In this document: positions 1-8,163 of the stretch, one piece after another
How positions within the stretch are numbered: position 1 is the first letter of the stretch
Layout: every line of letters begins with the position of its first letter
DNA from: Acetobacterium woodii
GTDB lineage: Bacteria > Bacillota > Clostridia > Eubacteriales > Eubacteriaceae
Reading direction: 5' to 3'
DNA length: 64,000 bases
Assembly (NCBI GenBank): GCA_016213825.1
Contig: JACQZP010000027.1
Span: 186,001 to 250,000 of the forward strand
Notes under the pieces: generated by a model
Told to the model about the DNA's origin: nothing
Seen by the model: only the letters and a program-made list of their open reading frames with translations
Databases searched by the model: none
Position numbers and translations under genes: made by a program

Positions 1-138
1 GAATTTGATACGGTTTCTAACTTTGCGCAGCAATTTAATTGCGATTTGACGGTACTGGAGCATGGTGAACATTATTTTCATACTGAAGAGCAATTGAATT
101 TCTTCAGGCAATGGTTAGATAAGCGGATAAACGTTTGA
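1..138 (+). CDS. Alpha/beta hydrolase, C-terminal fragment (cut by window edge)
   Basis: The window opens inside an open frame that ends at a TGA at 136-138, giving 45 residues. The tail holds a 'GEHYF' block followed by 'FFRQWL', which is the usual C-terminal catalytic-His segment of small YdeN/RBBP9-type alpha/beta hydrolases, where the His of the catalytic triad sits in a 'GH/EH' turn. The rest of the gene lies upstream, so neither nucleophile nor start can be checked. The assignment rests on this short tail only. Confidence 0.55.
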   Translation, partial: EFDTVSNFAQQFNCDLTVLEHGEHYFHTEEQLNFFRQWLDKRINV

Positions 139-242
139 AGCTAGCATCGCATGTCGGTTTGGCTGAAGGGTTATGAGCGTATGAATTTATAAATATGAAC
201 AGCAGATAAATTAACGAAAAAGGTAATTGGAAGGAGCCTCAG

Positions 243-989
243 TTGGAACAAAATTATATCAGTAGTGTGCGACTAAATTCGCCAGTGGACGAAGACTCTT
301 ATCTTCACAATCTTATGGTGGTGCGCCATCTGACACAGATGAAAACGCTGTATTTTCCCAAAGCAGTGACTTTTTTTGTCGGCGAAAATGGCACGGGAAA
401 ATCAACTTTATTGGAAGCGATTGCGGTGGCCTTTGGTTTTAATGCTGAGGGTGGAACGCGCAATTTTAGTTTTTCTACCAGCGCAACCCACTCCGATTTA
501 CATCGTCACCTGACTCTTTCGCGAAGAACCTATCCCAAGGATGGTTTCTTTCTTAGAGCTGAAAGCTTTTACAATGCGGCCAGTTATCTGGATGAAGTTT
601 ATGAAGCGGAATTCCAAAACCAGCTGCCAACCGCCTATGGCGATCGGTCACTGCATAACCAGTCCCATGGCGAGAGCTTCTTGTCATTGGTGGAAAACCG
701 CTTCAACGGAAATGGTATTTATTTGCTGGACGAGCCTGAAGCCGCACTTTCACCCAGTCGGCTGATGACTTTGCTGGTACATATCAACGAACTGGTACGG
801 CAAAATTCGCAGTTTATTATCGCCACACATTCTCCCATTTTGATGGCCTATCCGGAAGCAGAAATATATCAGTTGTCCGAAGAGGGCATCCATTCGGTGG
901 ATTATCGGGAGACGGAACACTATCAGTTGACGCGGCGATTTCTAGAAAATCCTGAAAAGATGCTGCATTATTTACTTGCAGAGGATTGA
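243..989 (+). CDS. AAA/ABC-type ATPase (predicted ATP-binding protein, COG3910-like)
   Basis: A 248-residue soluble ATPase starting at TTG, with AAGGAG at 231-236 six bases before it. Walker A (GENGTGKST) lies at residues 47-55, an SHGES signature at 141-145, Walker B with LLDEPE near 161-166, and a switch His in ATHSP at 194-198. Spacing between Walker A and the signature is short, with no long coiled-coil arm, so this is a compact single-domain SMC/RecF-like 'predicted ATPase' and not an ABC transporter subunit. No membrane partner is adjacent. Its target is unknown; such proteins are often called nucleotide-binding proteins of unknown role. The next transcript begins at once downstream from its own promoter. 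Confidence 0.8.
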   Translation: MEQNYISSVRLNSPVDEDSYLHNLMVVRHLTQMKTLYFPKAVTFFVGENGTGKSTLLEAIAVAFGFNAEGGTRNFSFSTSATHSDLHRHLTLSRRTYPKDGFFLRAESFYNAASYLDEVYEAEFQNQLPTAYGDRSLHNQSHGESFLSLVENRFNGNGIYLLDEPEAALSPSRLMTLLVHINELVRQNSQFIIATHSPILMAYPEAEIYQLSEEGIHSVDYRETEHYQLTRRFLENPEKMLHYLLAED

Positions 990-1050
990 CAAAACCATGG
1001 TAAAGGGATATTCTTGTGATAAGTAGTACAAATCATACTTATCATACTTA
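986..1050 (+). promoter_or_regulatory. Sigma-A promoter with AbrB-type operator repeats
   Basis: TTGACA (986-991) is separated by 17 bp from TATTCT (1009-1014). It is directly followed by a 9-bp inverted repeat, TGATAAGTA (1017-1025) and TACTTATCA (1036-1044), and two abutting copies of TCATACTTA (1033-1041, 1042-1050). The repeats cover the expected transcription start, a position that favours repression. The first gene downstream is an AbrB-like DNA-binding protein, so autoregulation is the simplest reading (inference). Confidence 0.75.
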
Positions 1051-1072
1051 TTGCATTGAATGGAGGAAAATA

Positions 1073-1306
1073 ATGACTCAGCCAAAAGGAAAATATGCCT
1101 GGACTGTCAAGGTTGGTGAAAAAGGACAGATTGTCATTCCCAAGGAAGCACGGGACGTATTTAATATTAAACCGGGTGACACACTAATCTTGCTGGGTGA
1201 TGAAGAGCAGGGGATTGCGATTCCACCTAAAAATATGTTTGATAAAATTTCGCAAATGGTTTTTGGCGAGATTGGTGCTGATTCAGACAAGGACGTTGAA
1301 AAATGA
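1073..1306 (+). CDS. AbrB/SpoVT/MazE-family transition-state regulator
   Basis: A 77-residue protein. The ATG at 1073 is chosen over an upstream in-frame start at 1016 because GGAGG (1062-1066) precedes it, and because the upstream part would overlap the operator. The core 'KVGEKGQIVIPKEARD', followed by 'GDTLILLGD', is the swapped-hairpin AbrB fold, which binds DNA as a dimer. It overlaps the following ABC ATPase by four bases (ATGA), so the three genes 1073-2794 form an operon. AbrB-type proteins next to YtrB-type ABC exporters are a common clostridial arrangement, in which the small protein represses its own transporter. Confidence 0.88.
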   Translation: MTQPKGKYAWTVKVGEKGQIVIPKEARDVFNIKPGDTLILLGDEEQGIAIPPKNMFDKISQMVFGEIGADSDKDVEK

Positions 1307-2139
1307 GCGTTTTAGCAGTTAACAATCTGTACAAAAGATATGAAAAATTTGAACTGGATAATGTTTCCTTTTCCTTGGAACAGGGCACCATCACTGGTTT
1401 TATCGGTCGTAATGGAGCCGGCAAAACCACAACGCTCAAGTCATTGCTGAACTTTGTTCACCCGGATAGCGGTGAGATTTTGTTTTTTGGAAAGGGCTTT
1501 AATGAAAATGAATTCGAAATCAAGTCCAAAATCGGTTTTGTTGCCGGCGGGATTAATTATTATTCCAAAAAGAAGATCAAAACAATTACCGCAACCACCC
1601 GGCGTTTCTACGCGAATTGGGACGAACAAGCCAATCAACATTATATGGAACGATTTGCACTGGACGAAAACAAAACGCCTGATCAATTATCCGAGGGAAT
1701 GAAGGTGAAATATGCCCTTGTCCTGGCACTTTCACATCATGCTGAACTGTTAATCATGGATGAACCCACCAGCGGTCTTGATCCGATTTCAAGGGATGAT
1801 TTACTTGATGTCTTTTTGGGACTAACAAAAGAGGGGATCACCATTTTGTTTTCAACCCACATTACCTCAGATCTGGATAAATGTGCGGATAATATCATCT
1901 ATATCCAGCATGGTAAAGTGCGGGCAGACAGCGATATTGAATCATTTTTGGCGCAGTATAAAGTGCTGGAATTTTCAGATGAACAAGTAAACGATGATTT
2001 AAGATCCAAACTGATCGGATCTAAACAAACCAAGCATGGCTATAGTGCGTTAATTAAATCGACAGATGCGAATAATAGCGGGGCAAAAGTGACCGATGCG
2101 GATTTGGAATCGATTATGATTCATTTGGAAAAGGAGTGA
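1303..2139 (+). CDS. ABC transporter ATP-binding protein (YtrB/EcsA-like)
   Basis: A 278-residue ATPase. Walker A GRNGAGKT is at 35-42, the LSEGM signature at 129-133, Walker B LLIMDEPTSGLD at 149-160 and the switch His in STH near 186. The signature is LSEGM rather than LSGGQ, which is typical of the YtrB/BcrA-type exporter group. It is translationally coupled to the AbrB protein by an ATGA overlap, and the permease follows after seven bases. It should power the 2147-2794 permease at the membrane. The substrate (peptide antibiotic, lipid or other) cannot be told from the sequence. Confidence 0.9.
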   Translation: MSVLAVNNLYKRYEKFELDNVSFSLEQGTITGFIGRNGAGKTTTLKSLLNFVHPDSGEILFFGKGFNENEFEIKSKIGFVAGGINYYSKKKIKTITATTRRFYANWDEQANQHYMERFALDENKTPDQLSEGMKVKYALVLALSHHAELLIMDEPTSGLDPISRDDLLDVFLGLTKEGITILFSTHITSDLDKCADNIIYIQHGKVRADSDIESFLAQYKVLEFSDEQVNDDLRSKLIGSKQTKHGYSALIKSTDANNSGAKVTDADLESIMIHLEKE

Positions 2140-2146
2140 TGTAAAA

Positions 2147-2794
2147 ATGGATAATCTGCTTTATAAAGAATTCAAACTAGCCATGCACCCGACATCACTT
2201 ATTTTTTTATCTTTATCAGCAATGATGCTGATCCCGAATTATCCGTATTATGTGACATTTTTCTACACCAGTCTGGGGATCTTCTTTATGTGTTTAAGCG
2301 GTCGGGAAAATAACGACATCTTTTATACCATGATGCTCCCGGTCCGAAAAAAGGACATTGTCAAATCACGATTTTTGTTTGTTGTGGTTATCCAGCTGGC
2401 ACAGGTATTAACAGCAATCCCTTTTGCATATATCAGAAGCTTATATGATTTACCGGGCAATCAGGTTGGGATTGATGCGAACACGGCCTTTTTCGGGTTA
2501 TCCTTTTTAATGATGGGCCTTTTCAATCTGGTCTTTTTCACCAAGTACTATAAAAATACCGACAAGGTTGGGATCGCTTTTGGTTGGGGGAGTCTGGTGA
2601 TGACCGTTTTCATGATCATTGCGGAAGCAAGTGTCCATATTGTGCCATTTATGAAGAATTATTTGGATACGAAAGATCCGAATTTTATTGAATACAAACT
2701 GATGGTATTAGTCGTCGGCATCTTAGTATATAGTGTACTGACACTGGTTGCCTACAAAAATTCGGTAAGATCTTTTGAAGCATTAGATTTTTAG
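2147..2794 (+). CDS. ABC-2 type transporter permease
   Basis: A 215-residue protein with about six hydrophobic segments and a short N-terminal cytoplasmic stretch ending 'YKEFKLAMHP', the usual opening of ABC2_membrane_5-type permeases. AAGGAG at 2131-2136 lies inside the preceding gene end. It forms the membrane half of an exporter with the ATPase at 1303. It is shorter than many ABC-2 permeases, consistent with a homodimeric channel. The substrate is unknown. It is the last gene of the AbrB-led operon; a hairpin at 2867-2914 follows. Confidence 0.85.
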   Translation: MDNLLYKEFKLAMHPTSLIFLSLSAMMLIPNYPYYVTFFYTSLGIFFMCLSGRENNDIFYTMMLPVRKKDIVKSRFLFVVVIQLAQVLTAIPFAYIRSLYDLPGNQVGIDANTAFFGLSFLMMGLFNLVFFTKYYKNTDKVGIAFGWGSLVMTVFMIIAEASVHIVPFMKNYLDTKDPNFIEYKLMVLVVGILVYSVLTLVAYKNSVRSFEALDF

Positions 2795-2866
2795 CAAAAA
2801 AAGGGGGAGATAGTTTATATGAATGATAAATGTCAGACAATCGGCAACTAAGGCAAGGATAAAAAT

Positions 2867-2914
2867 GAACAGCCCTTCCGGTTTGATAGAATCATTATTC
2901 TGGAGGGGCTGTTC
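2867..2914. terminator. Bidirectional intrinsic terminator
   Basis: A 13-bp stem, GAACAGCCCTTCC (2867-2879) with GGAGGGGCTGTTC (2902-2914), has one mismatch. On the minus strand the stem is followed by ATTTTTAT, which suits the AraC gene ending at 2968. On the plus strand the T-tract is weaker. It probably separates the convergent ABC operon and AraC gene. Confidence 0.75.
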
Positions 2915-2967
2915 ATTGATTTTACGATGAAATCCTGATGATCGAATACTGATTTTTTAGAGTTTCG

Positions 2968-3816
2968 CTATTTCTTAATAACGGGTATCCAAACCTCATA
3001 TTGTGTATTTTGCGGGTCAGCATTTATATAAACCTCAATGTCTGGGGCATTGCCGTATTCATACCCGGAAGTTGGGAGCCACTCGGTGACAATTCGTCGC
3101 TCCAACTCTTGAATGGACTGGTTTGTTCCGTTGCCAGAGAAGATCGCCCAGGTGGCCGCCGGAACCGCGTACTCTTCCAGGCTGTCATCGATGTCTTTGG
3201 TACTGGAAACGGCGATCAAATACTTCCATTCTTCGGTGTCATTGCAGACACTTACCCCCAGCAGTCCCATTGGTTGTTGGTCCATCAACTCGGCTAATTT
3301 TTGAATCGTTCCATCTGTGGCAGCTGTCTGCCACATTTGCGGCACAATTTCAAAGTTTTTTTCAATTTCTTTGTGTAAAGGCTGCCCGGTTCCAATAATG
3401 CGAAAGGCTGTTTTCTGCTCAATTCTGTAATTCATTTCTGCTGCTCCTTTAATTGTAATTTTGAAGCTGATCGGCGGATAGGCACGGAGTGCAACCCCAC
3501 CTTCCTTAACCAGCGAAGGGGCGATCCCGTGAATACTTTTAAAAGCCCGGTTAAATGCGGTGGGCGACGTATAGCCATATTTCAAGGCCACATCAATGAT
3601 CTTATCGTCACTGCCTTGAAGATCAACGGCGGCCAGTGTCATTCGCCTGCGACGGATGTATTCGGATAAGGGAACATCGGCCATATAGGCAAACATCCGC
3701 TGGAAATGATACGTCGAGCAACAGGCAACGGCGGCAACTTGATCATAGTCAAGCTCTTCGGTAATATTTTCTTCAATATAGTTTATGGCTTTATTCAGTC
3801 GTTTAATCCATTCCAT
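2968..3816 (-). CDS. AraC-family regulator with GyrI-like effector domain
   Basis: A 282-residue regulator. Residues 1-105 hold the two AraC helix-turn-helix motifs ('YHFQRMFAYMADVPLSEYIR' and 'DVALKYGYTSPTAFNRAFK'). Residues 120-282 are a GyrI/BmrR-like ligand-binding fold ending in the typical 'YEVWIPV' strand. AAGGAG lies eight bases before the ATG on the minus strand. Rob-type AraC/GyrI fusions sense hydrophobic compounds and switch on detoxification genes. Two paralogues with the same architecture are at 8164 and 34708. It is monocistronic, and its target genes are not evident nearby. Confidence 0.88.
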   Translation of the reverse strand: MEWIKRLNKAINYIEENITEELDYDQVAAVACCSTYHFQRMFAYMADVPLSEYIRRRRMTLAAVDLQGSDDKIIDVALKYGYTSPTAFNRAFKSIHGIAPSLVKEGGVALRAYPPISFKITIKGAAEMNYRIEQKTAFRIIGTGQPLHKEIEKNFEIVPQMWQTAATDGTIQKLAELMDQQPMGLLGVSVCNDTEEWKYLIAVSSTKDIDDSLEEYAVPAATWAIFSGNGTNQSIQELERRIVTEWLPTSGYEYGNAPDIEVYINADPQNTQYEVWIPVIKK

Positions 3817-4270
3817 TTATTCAGCTCCTTATGACAATTATAATGTTTTAAAATTATCTGTCCTCTCTTTTCATGCACAAATTAGCGAGTTGGTTGTCAA
3901 TGTAATGCAGTTAGTTAATTACTCAATGATATCAGCACTAACGTTTCCTCTGTAATAAGCGGTATGAAAATCATTATTCAGATTGATACTAACCATTAAT
4001 GTTATAAGGATAAAAAGCAATCTTGTTTGCTGCTTGTTTTTGCTTAGTAATGGTGGGGTATACAACCACTATAGGGCGTTCTTTAATTCCGGAAACAGAA
4101 ATGGTAGTTGGTGTTTATATAATATGATAAAATAAACGGATAAGCAAGTATGGCGATCAGAGGAATGATCGTCAATAACCGTATAATCAAAAAATTAAAA
4201 AGTGGAATACTAAATTACATGATCAAGTAGCTCTCAGGCAATAAGTTGAATGAGCAGGAAAGGAAAAACC
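3817..4270. other. Intergenic region, no gene seen
   Basis: About 450 bp between the divergent AraC gene and the DUF1801-MBL gene. There is no open frame with a ribosome site. TATAAT at 4118-4123 could be the -10 for the plus-strand gene, but the -35 position reads ACAGAA, so the promoter is weak or activator-dependent. No stable hairpin or long repeat was noticed. Confidence 0.5.
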
Positions 4271-5491
4271 ATGAAACCTCAAAAACCAAATACAATTGAT
4301 GACTATATTGAAGTGTTTCCGGAAACGGTGCAGGAAAAACTGAGGCAGCTCCGGGAGACTATCCAGGCGGCGGCGCCGGAAGCAACTGAAAAGATAAGCT
4401 ACCAAATGCCGACTTTTTATTTAAACGGCAACTTGGTCCATTTTGCCGCGTTTAAAAACCATATTGGCTTTTATCCAACACCGTCAGCCATAGAACAATT
4501 CAAAGAAGCCCTTTCGGTTTATCAACAGGGGAAGGGATCAGTTCAATTTCCCATAAATGAAGCATTGCCGCTTGATCTGATCACCGAAATGGTTAAAGCG
4601 CGGGTCTTTGAAAATCAGAGCAAGGCCGAAGCAAAGAACCATTATCCAGCAAAAAAAAACAAAAATTTTGAGCATCAGGCGGCCACAAAAGAAAAACTAA
4701 TCATTCTGGGAACCGGAAATGCAGCGGTAACGAAATGTTATAATACCTGTTTTGCCATCCAAAAGAATGAAGAATTTTTTCTGGTTGATACGGGTGGGGG
4801 CAATGGGATTCTGACCCAATTGGAAAAAGCTGAGATTTCATTGGATCAGATTCATGAAATATTTATCAGTCATGAACACACCGATCATCTGCTGGGGATT
4901 ATTTGGCTGATTCGGATGATCTCAGCCCGGATGAAAAGCGGTTCTTATCAGGGAAATCTAAATATTTACTGCCACACAGAATTGAAGAAAACCATCGTGA
5001 TCATTGTGAAACTAACGATCCCGGACAAATTTGTCAAAATGATTGGCGACCGAATTTTATTCCATCAAGTAAAAGACGGGAAAGTTCGGGAAATCCTGGG
5101 ATACCCGGTGACGTTTTTTGATATTCGCTCAACCAAAGCTAAGCAATTCGGGTTTTCGCTGAAATTGGAATCGGGCAAAAAGCTGGTCTTTCTGGGCGAC
5201 GAACCTTATCGTGAGCATGAATATGACTATGCGTATCAGGCGGATTGGCTATTGCATGAAGCCTTTTGTCGCTATGCGGATCGGGATCAGTTCTTACCCT
5301 ATGAAAAAGATCATACGACCGTTAAGGAAGCCTGTGAAATTGCCGAAACGTTGGAAGTCGCGAATCTGATTCTGTATCATACCGAAGATAGCAACCTGGC
5401 CAAGCGAGCCGTTTTATATCAGCAAGAAGGCAGCGGTTACTATCAGGGAAATCTTTACGTACCGGACGATTTAGCAGTTTTTGATTTGTAA
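4271..5491 (+). CDS. DUF1801 (YdhG-like) domain fused to metallo-beta-lactamase-fold hydrolase
   Basis: A 406-residue fusion. The ATG at 4271 (MKPQKPN) is preferred over 4250 because AAAGGA lies seven bases upstream. Residues 1-115 form a DUF1801/YdhG domain ('TIDDYIEVFPETVQEKL', 'KISYQMPTF', 'IGFYPTP'), a frataxin-like fold. Residues 140-406 form a metallo-beta-lactamase fold with the metal motif HEHTDH near 201-206, GDEPY near 318 and a C-terminal 'LILYHTED' metal-ligand block. The second part resembles RNase Z/arylsulfatase-type hydrolases. Each domain is well known alone; the fusion is unusual. The substrate is unknown. Confidence 0.85.
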   Translation: MKPQKPNTIDDYIEVFPETVQEKLRQLRETIQAAAPEATEKISYQMPTFYLNGNLVHFAAFKNHIGFYPTPSAIEQFKEALSVYQQGKGSVQFPINEALPLDLITEMVKARVFENQSKAEAKNHYPAKKNKNFEHQAATKEKLIILGTGNAAVTKCYNTCFAIQKNEEFFLVDTGGGNGILTQLEKAEISLDQIHEIFISHEHTDHLLGIIWLIRMISARMKSGSYQGNLNIYCHTELKKTIVIIVKLTIPDKFVKMIGDRILFHQVKDGKVREILGYPVTFFDIRSTKAKQFGFSLKLESGKKLVFLGDEPYREHEYDYAYQADWLLHEAFCRYADRDQFLPYEKDHTTVKEACEIAETLEVANLILYHTEDSNLAKRAVLYQQEGSGYYQGNLYVPDDLAVFDL

Positions 5492-5855
5492 TAAACAATC
5501 TCAAAAGTGGTTATTAAATGGGACGGAAGGCGACGGTAGGTGAAGTTAAAAAAACGAGCTGTTAATCAACATATTTTGTGGAGATCTAAAATTGCAAGAA
5601 CAAGATCAACGTGGATCGGTCATGCTTTTAAGATTCGTTAGATGCTGCTTAAATATACTTAAATGCAATATTCATAGACTGTAAAATAGCAAAATACAGT
5701 ATTTAAAACCGAAAAAATACCGATAATTAGCCATATTCACGGGGTCATATAAGTCCCGGCAAAAATTCTTTAATAAAACTATTACATTTTGGTGGTGCTT
5801 AAAGCTTTGAAATGGTGTATAATACAATAAGAACATTTAATAAGCGGAGGTAGTT
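5492..5855. other. Intergenic region with likely aldolase promoter
   Basis: 364 bp without a credible gene. TATAAT at 5818-5823, 33 bases before the aldolase ATG, is a good -10, but no matching -35 is seen at 17-18 bp. An inverted repeat, ACTGTA and TACAGT (about 5676-5699), lies upstream; its function is unknown. Confidence 0.5.
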
Positions 5856-6743
5856 ATGAATATGTTACAGTTGGAACGAATGAAAAATGATAATGGTTTT
5901 ATTGCAGCCCTTGATCAAAGCGGCGGCAGCACACCAAAGGCACTGGCAATTTATGGAATTCCCAAGGAAGCTTATGCTGATGAGGCTGAGATGTTTCAAT
6001 TGGTTCATGAAATGCGGTCAAGAATTATGAAAAGTCCAGCTTTTACCAAAGAAAGAATTCTGGCAGCGATCCTGTTTGAAAAAACAATGGATTTGAAAGT
6101 GGATGAAAAATATAGTGCGGATTATCTTTGGGACACAAAGGGAATCGTCCCAATTCTAAAAGTGGACAAGGGTTTATTAGACTTAGAGAATGGCGTCCAA
6201 TTAATGAAACCGATTTCAGATCTTGACGCATTACTGATTCGCGCCAAAGAACGAAATATCTTCGGGACAAAAATGCGTTCGGTTATAAAAGAAGCCAATC
6301 AAACCGGCATCAAAGCAATCGTCGATCAACAGTTTGAAATTGGCAAGGCCATCGCAGCCGCCGGTTTTGTTCCGATTCTAGAGCCTGAAGTAGATATTCA
6401 TACACCGAACAAAAAAGAGGCAGAAGCAATCCTCAAACAAGAAATAATTGAGCACTTGAAATCATTGGCGGCGGACTGTCAGATCATGTTTAAACTGACC
6501 ATTCCAGAGGTTGACAATTTTTATGAAGAAATCATGACATATCCAAATGTCGTCAGAACGGTTGCGCTATCGGGAGGATATTCCCGGGAAGAATCAAACG
6601 AAAAACTGGCAAAGAATCATAACCTCATTGCAAGTTTTTCTAGAGCACTAACGGAAGGGTTAAATGCTAATCAAAGCGAGACAGAATTTAACAACATGCT
6701 AGATGAATCGATCCAATCGATTTACGATGCATCGATCAAATAA
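5856..6743 (+). CDS. fda: Fructose-bisphosphate aldolase, class I (Schiff-base type)
   Basis: A 295-residue class I aldolase of the short staphylococcal type, cleaving fructose-1,6-bisphosphate to glyceraldehyde-3-phosphate and dihydroxyacetone phosphate in glycolysis/gluconeogenesis. Typical blocks are '[17 protein letters not shown]' near the N-terminus, 'GTKMRS' at 137-142, 'EPEVDIH' at 176-182 and the Schiff-base lysine in 'MFKLTIPEV' (K213). AGGAGG precedes the ATG by about five bases; an internal Met at residue 3 is possible. It is monocistronic, with a strong terminator at 6771. In acetogens it would work mainly in sugar breakdown or anabolic carbon flow. Confidence 0.93.
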   Translation: MNMLQLERMKNDNGFIAALDQSGGSTPKALAIYGIPKEAYADEAEMFQLVHEMRSRIMKSPAFTKERILAAILFEKTMDLKVDEKYSADYLWDTKGIVPILKVDKGLLDLENGVQLMKPISDLDALLIRAKERNIFGTKMRSVIKEANQTGIKAIVDQQFEIGKAIAAAGFVPILEPEVDIHTPNKKEAEAILKQEIIEHLKSLAADCQIMFKLTIPEVDNFYEEIMTYPNVVRTVALSGGYSREESNEKLAKNHNLIASFSRALTEGLNANQSETEFNNMLDESIQSIYDASIK

Positions 6744-6770
6744 AAACCACGGCTATTCTATCTTAATCTC

Positions 6771-6818
6771 AAAACAGAAAATGTAATATCTAGTGCGGAT
6801 ATTACGTTTTCTGTTTTT
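6771..6818. terminator. Intrinsic terminator after fda
   Basis: A 20-bp near-perfect stem (6771-6790 with 6798-6817, one wobble) has a 7-nt loop and is flanked by a T-run on the plus side and an A-run that gives a T-run on the minus side. It can serve both the aldolase and the convergent peroxidase gene. Confidence 0.88.
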
Positions 6819-6863
6819 TATTTAAGGACAAAGGGAAGAACGTTCACTGGTCACATCAAGCAA

Positions 6864-7343
6864 CTACTCGCTTAGTAATTTCTCAATATCTTTCTCAATT
6901 TTTGCTGGAACATCTGTTGGCGCATAGCGCTTGATTACGTCGCCCTTGCTATTTACTAAGAATTTTGTGAAATTCCACTTAATATTTGAACCCAGCATTC
7001 CGCTCTTTTCTTTTTTCAAATAGGCAAACAGTGGATCCGCATTGTCGCCATTGACGTCAATTTTATGAAAAATTTTAAACGAAACGCCAAATCGGGTTTC
7101 ACAAAATGTCTTGATTTCGTCATTACTCCCTGGTGCCTGGTTGGCAAATTGATTGCAGGGAAAGTCAAGAATTTCAAATTCCTGGTTTTTATATTTATCA
7201 TAAAGATCTTGAAGGCCTTCATACTGGGGTGTCAAACCACAACCGGTGGCAGTATTTACAATCAGTAAAACCTTGCCTTGATAATCCTGCAAGGAAACAT
7301 CCACGCCATTGCCATCTTTAACGGTAAAATTATATACACTCAT
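6864..7343 (-). CDS. gpx: Glutathione peroxidase-family thiol peroxidase (Cys type)
   Basis: A 159-residue peroxidase starting at the ATG whose complement ends at 7343 (MSVYNF); a longer frame lacks a ribosome site. The catalytic Cys35 is in 'NTATGCGLTPQY', with the Gln motif 'FPCNQFANQ' and the Trp/Asn motif 'KWNFTKFLV' completing the Cys-Gln-Trp-Asn set. The Cys is a normal codon, so this is not a selenoprotein. Bacterial homologues usually take electrons from thioredoxin and reduce H2O2 or organic hydroperoxides. It is monocistronic; its promoter contains an OhrR-like double operator (7374-7406), which suggests induction by organic peroxide. Confidence 0.92.
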   Translation of the reverse strand: MSVYNFTVKDGNGVDVSLQDYQGKVLLIVNTATGCGLTPQYEGLQDLYDKYKNQEFEILDFPCNQFANQAPGSNDEIKTFCETRFGVSFKIFHKIDVNGDNADPLFAYLKKEKSGMLGSNIKWNFTKFLVNSKGDVIKRYAPTDVPAKIEKDIEKLLSE

Positions 7344-7373
7344 TGTTATTCTCCATTTCATAATTATATTTTG

Positions 7374-7410
7374 CACAATTTAATTATACACCACAATTAA
7401 ATTGTGTCAA
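7374..7410 (-). promoter_or_regulatory. gpx promoter with OhrR-like operator boxes
   Basis: On the minus strand TTGACA (7405-7410) lies 16 bp from TATAAT (7383-7388). A perfect palindrome CACAATT-A-AATTGTG (7392-7406) fills the spacer, and a second, imperfect copy (7374-7388) covers the -10. Together they form a 12-bp inverted repeat (7374-7385 with 7395-7406). The boxes match the known OhrR pattern TACAATT-n-AATTGTA except at the outer base. Regulation by a MarR/OhrR peroxide sensor is inferred; no clear ohrR gene is in the window. Confidence 0.78.
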
Positions 7411-7534
7411 ATCTTTTTTAGAGATATTCACAAAAAGTTATTTAACTTGATGTTTCTGCTATCATAGCAAGTCGCATGAAGGGCTGATTTTTTATGATAA
7501 GTTGCCGTTTCGTTCGTCAATACCCAACCCAACA

Positions 7535-7543
7535 TGATATAAT
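7535..7543 (+). promoter_or_regulatory. Extended -10 promoter for the DUF3795 gene
   Basis: TGATATAAT (7535-7543) is a full extended -10 element. The -35 position 17 bp upstream has no good hexamer. It lies about 90 bp before the DUF3795 start at 7636. Confidence 0.55.
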
Positions 7544-7635
7544 AAAAAAATCGAAAGAGTTTAAGCGATCAGCTGATGGTTTGGACTTTGAATGTGGGCT
7601 CATACTCTTCGAAATACAAAGAGGAGGCGTTCTTA

Positions 7636-8082
7636 ATGGAAGAAAAATTGATTGCACCCTGTGGGATGAACTGCAGTTTGTGTGTCAGCTACCAGTCGCA
7701 GAAGTATGATTTGAAAAAGCAGGGGTTTAATCGAAAATACTGTCCTGGCTGTATTCCGAGAGGTGAAAACTGCACCCATATGGGCGATCAGTGTGAATAT
7801 TTGAAAAATGGAACTGTCCGTTTTTGTTATGAGTGTGAAAACTTTCCCTGTAAACGGTTAAAAGCATTAGACAAGCGCTATCGAACCAAATATCATATGA
7901 GTATGATTGAAAACCTCAAATCCATCGAGAAAAATGGCATCGACACCTTCCTTAAAACAGAAGCGGAAAAATGGGCATGCCCTCAATGCGGCACGCCGAT
8001 CTGCTGTCATAATGGTCTTTGTTTGAATTGTAATCTTGAGATTCTGCGGCAAAACAAAAAATATCGTTGGAATGAGGAATGA
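7636..8082 (+). CDS. DUF3795-family Cys-rich zinc-binding protein
   Basis: A 148-residue protein; the ATG at 7636 has GAGGAGG at 7621-7627. It opens 'IAPCGMNCSLC', the hallmark of DUF3795, then continues with many Cys pairs ('YCPGC', 'CYECENFPC') and ends in a zinc-ribbon-like 'CPQCGTPICCHNGLC'. These proteins are common in anaerobes, and a metal (Zn or Fe-S) is likely. The function is unknown. It lies 81 bp before an AraC/GyrI gene on the same strand, possibly co-transcribed. Confidence 0.85.
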   Translation: MEEKLIAPCGMNCSLCVSYQSQKYDLKKQGFNRKYCPGCIPRGENCTHMGDQCEYLKNGTVRFCYECENFPCKRLKALDKRYRTKYHMSMIENLKSIEKNGIDTFLKTEAEKWACPQCGTPICCHNGLCLNCNLEILRQNKKYRWNEE

Positions 8083-8163
8083 TGAAGCGCTTTGTACGGA
8101 AGAGTACCGGCAACATACTTCGGAATATGTCAAAAAAAGCATTCTTCAGAATGGGGTTAGCTT

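Noticed and set aside
2819-2851. Ten-codon ORF after the ABC permease with a strong GGGGGAGA ribosome site
   Set aside because: Too short to judge and followed at once by a terminator hairpin; perhaps the stub of a lost gene, but nothing supports a product.
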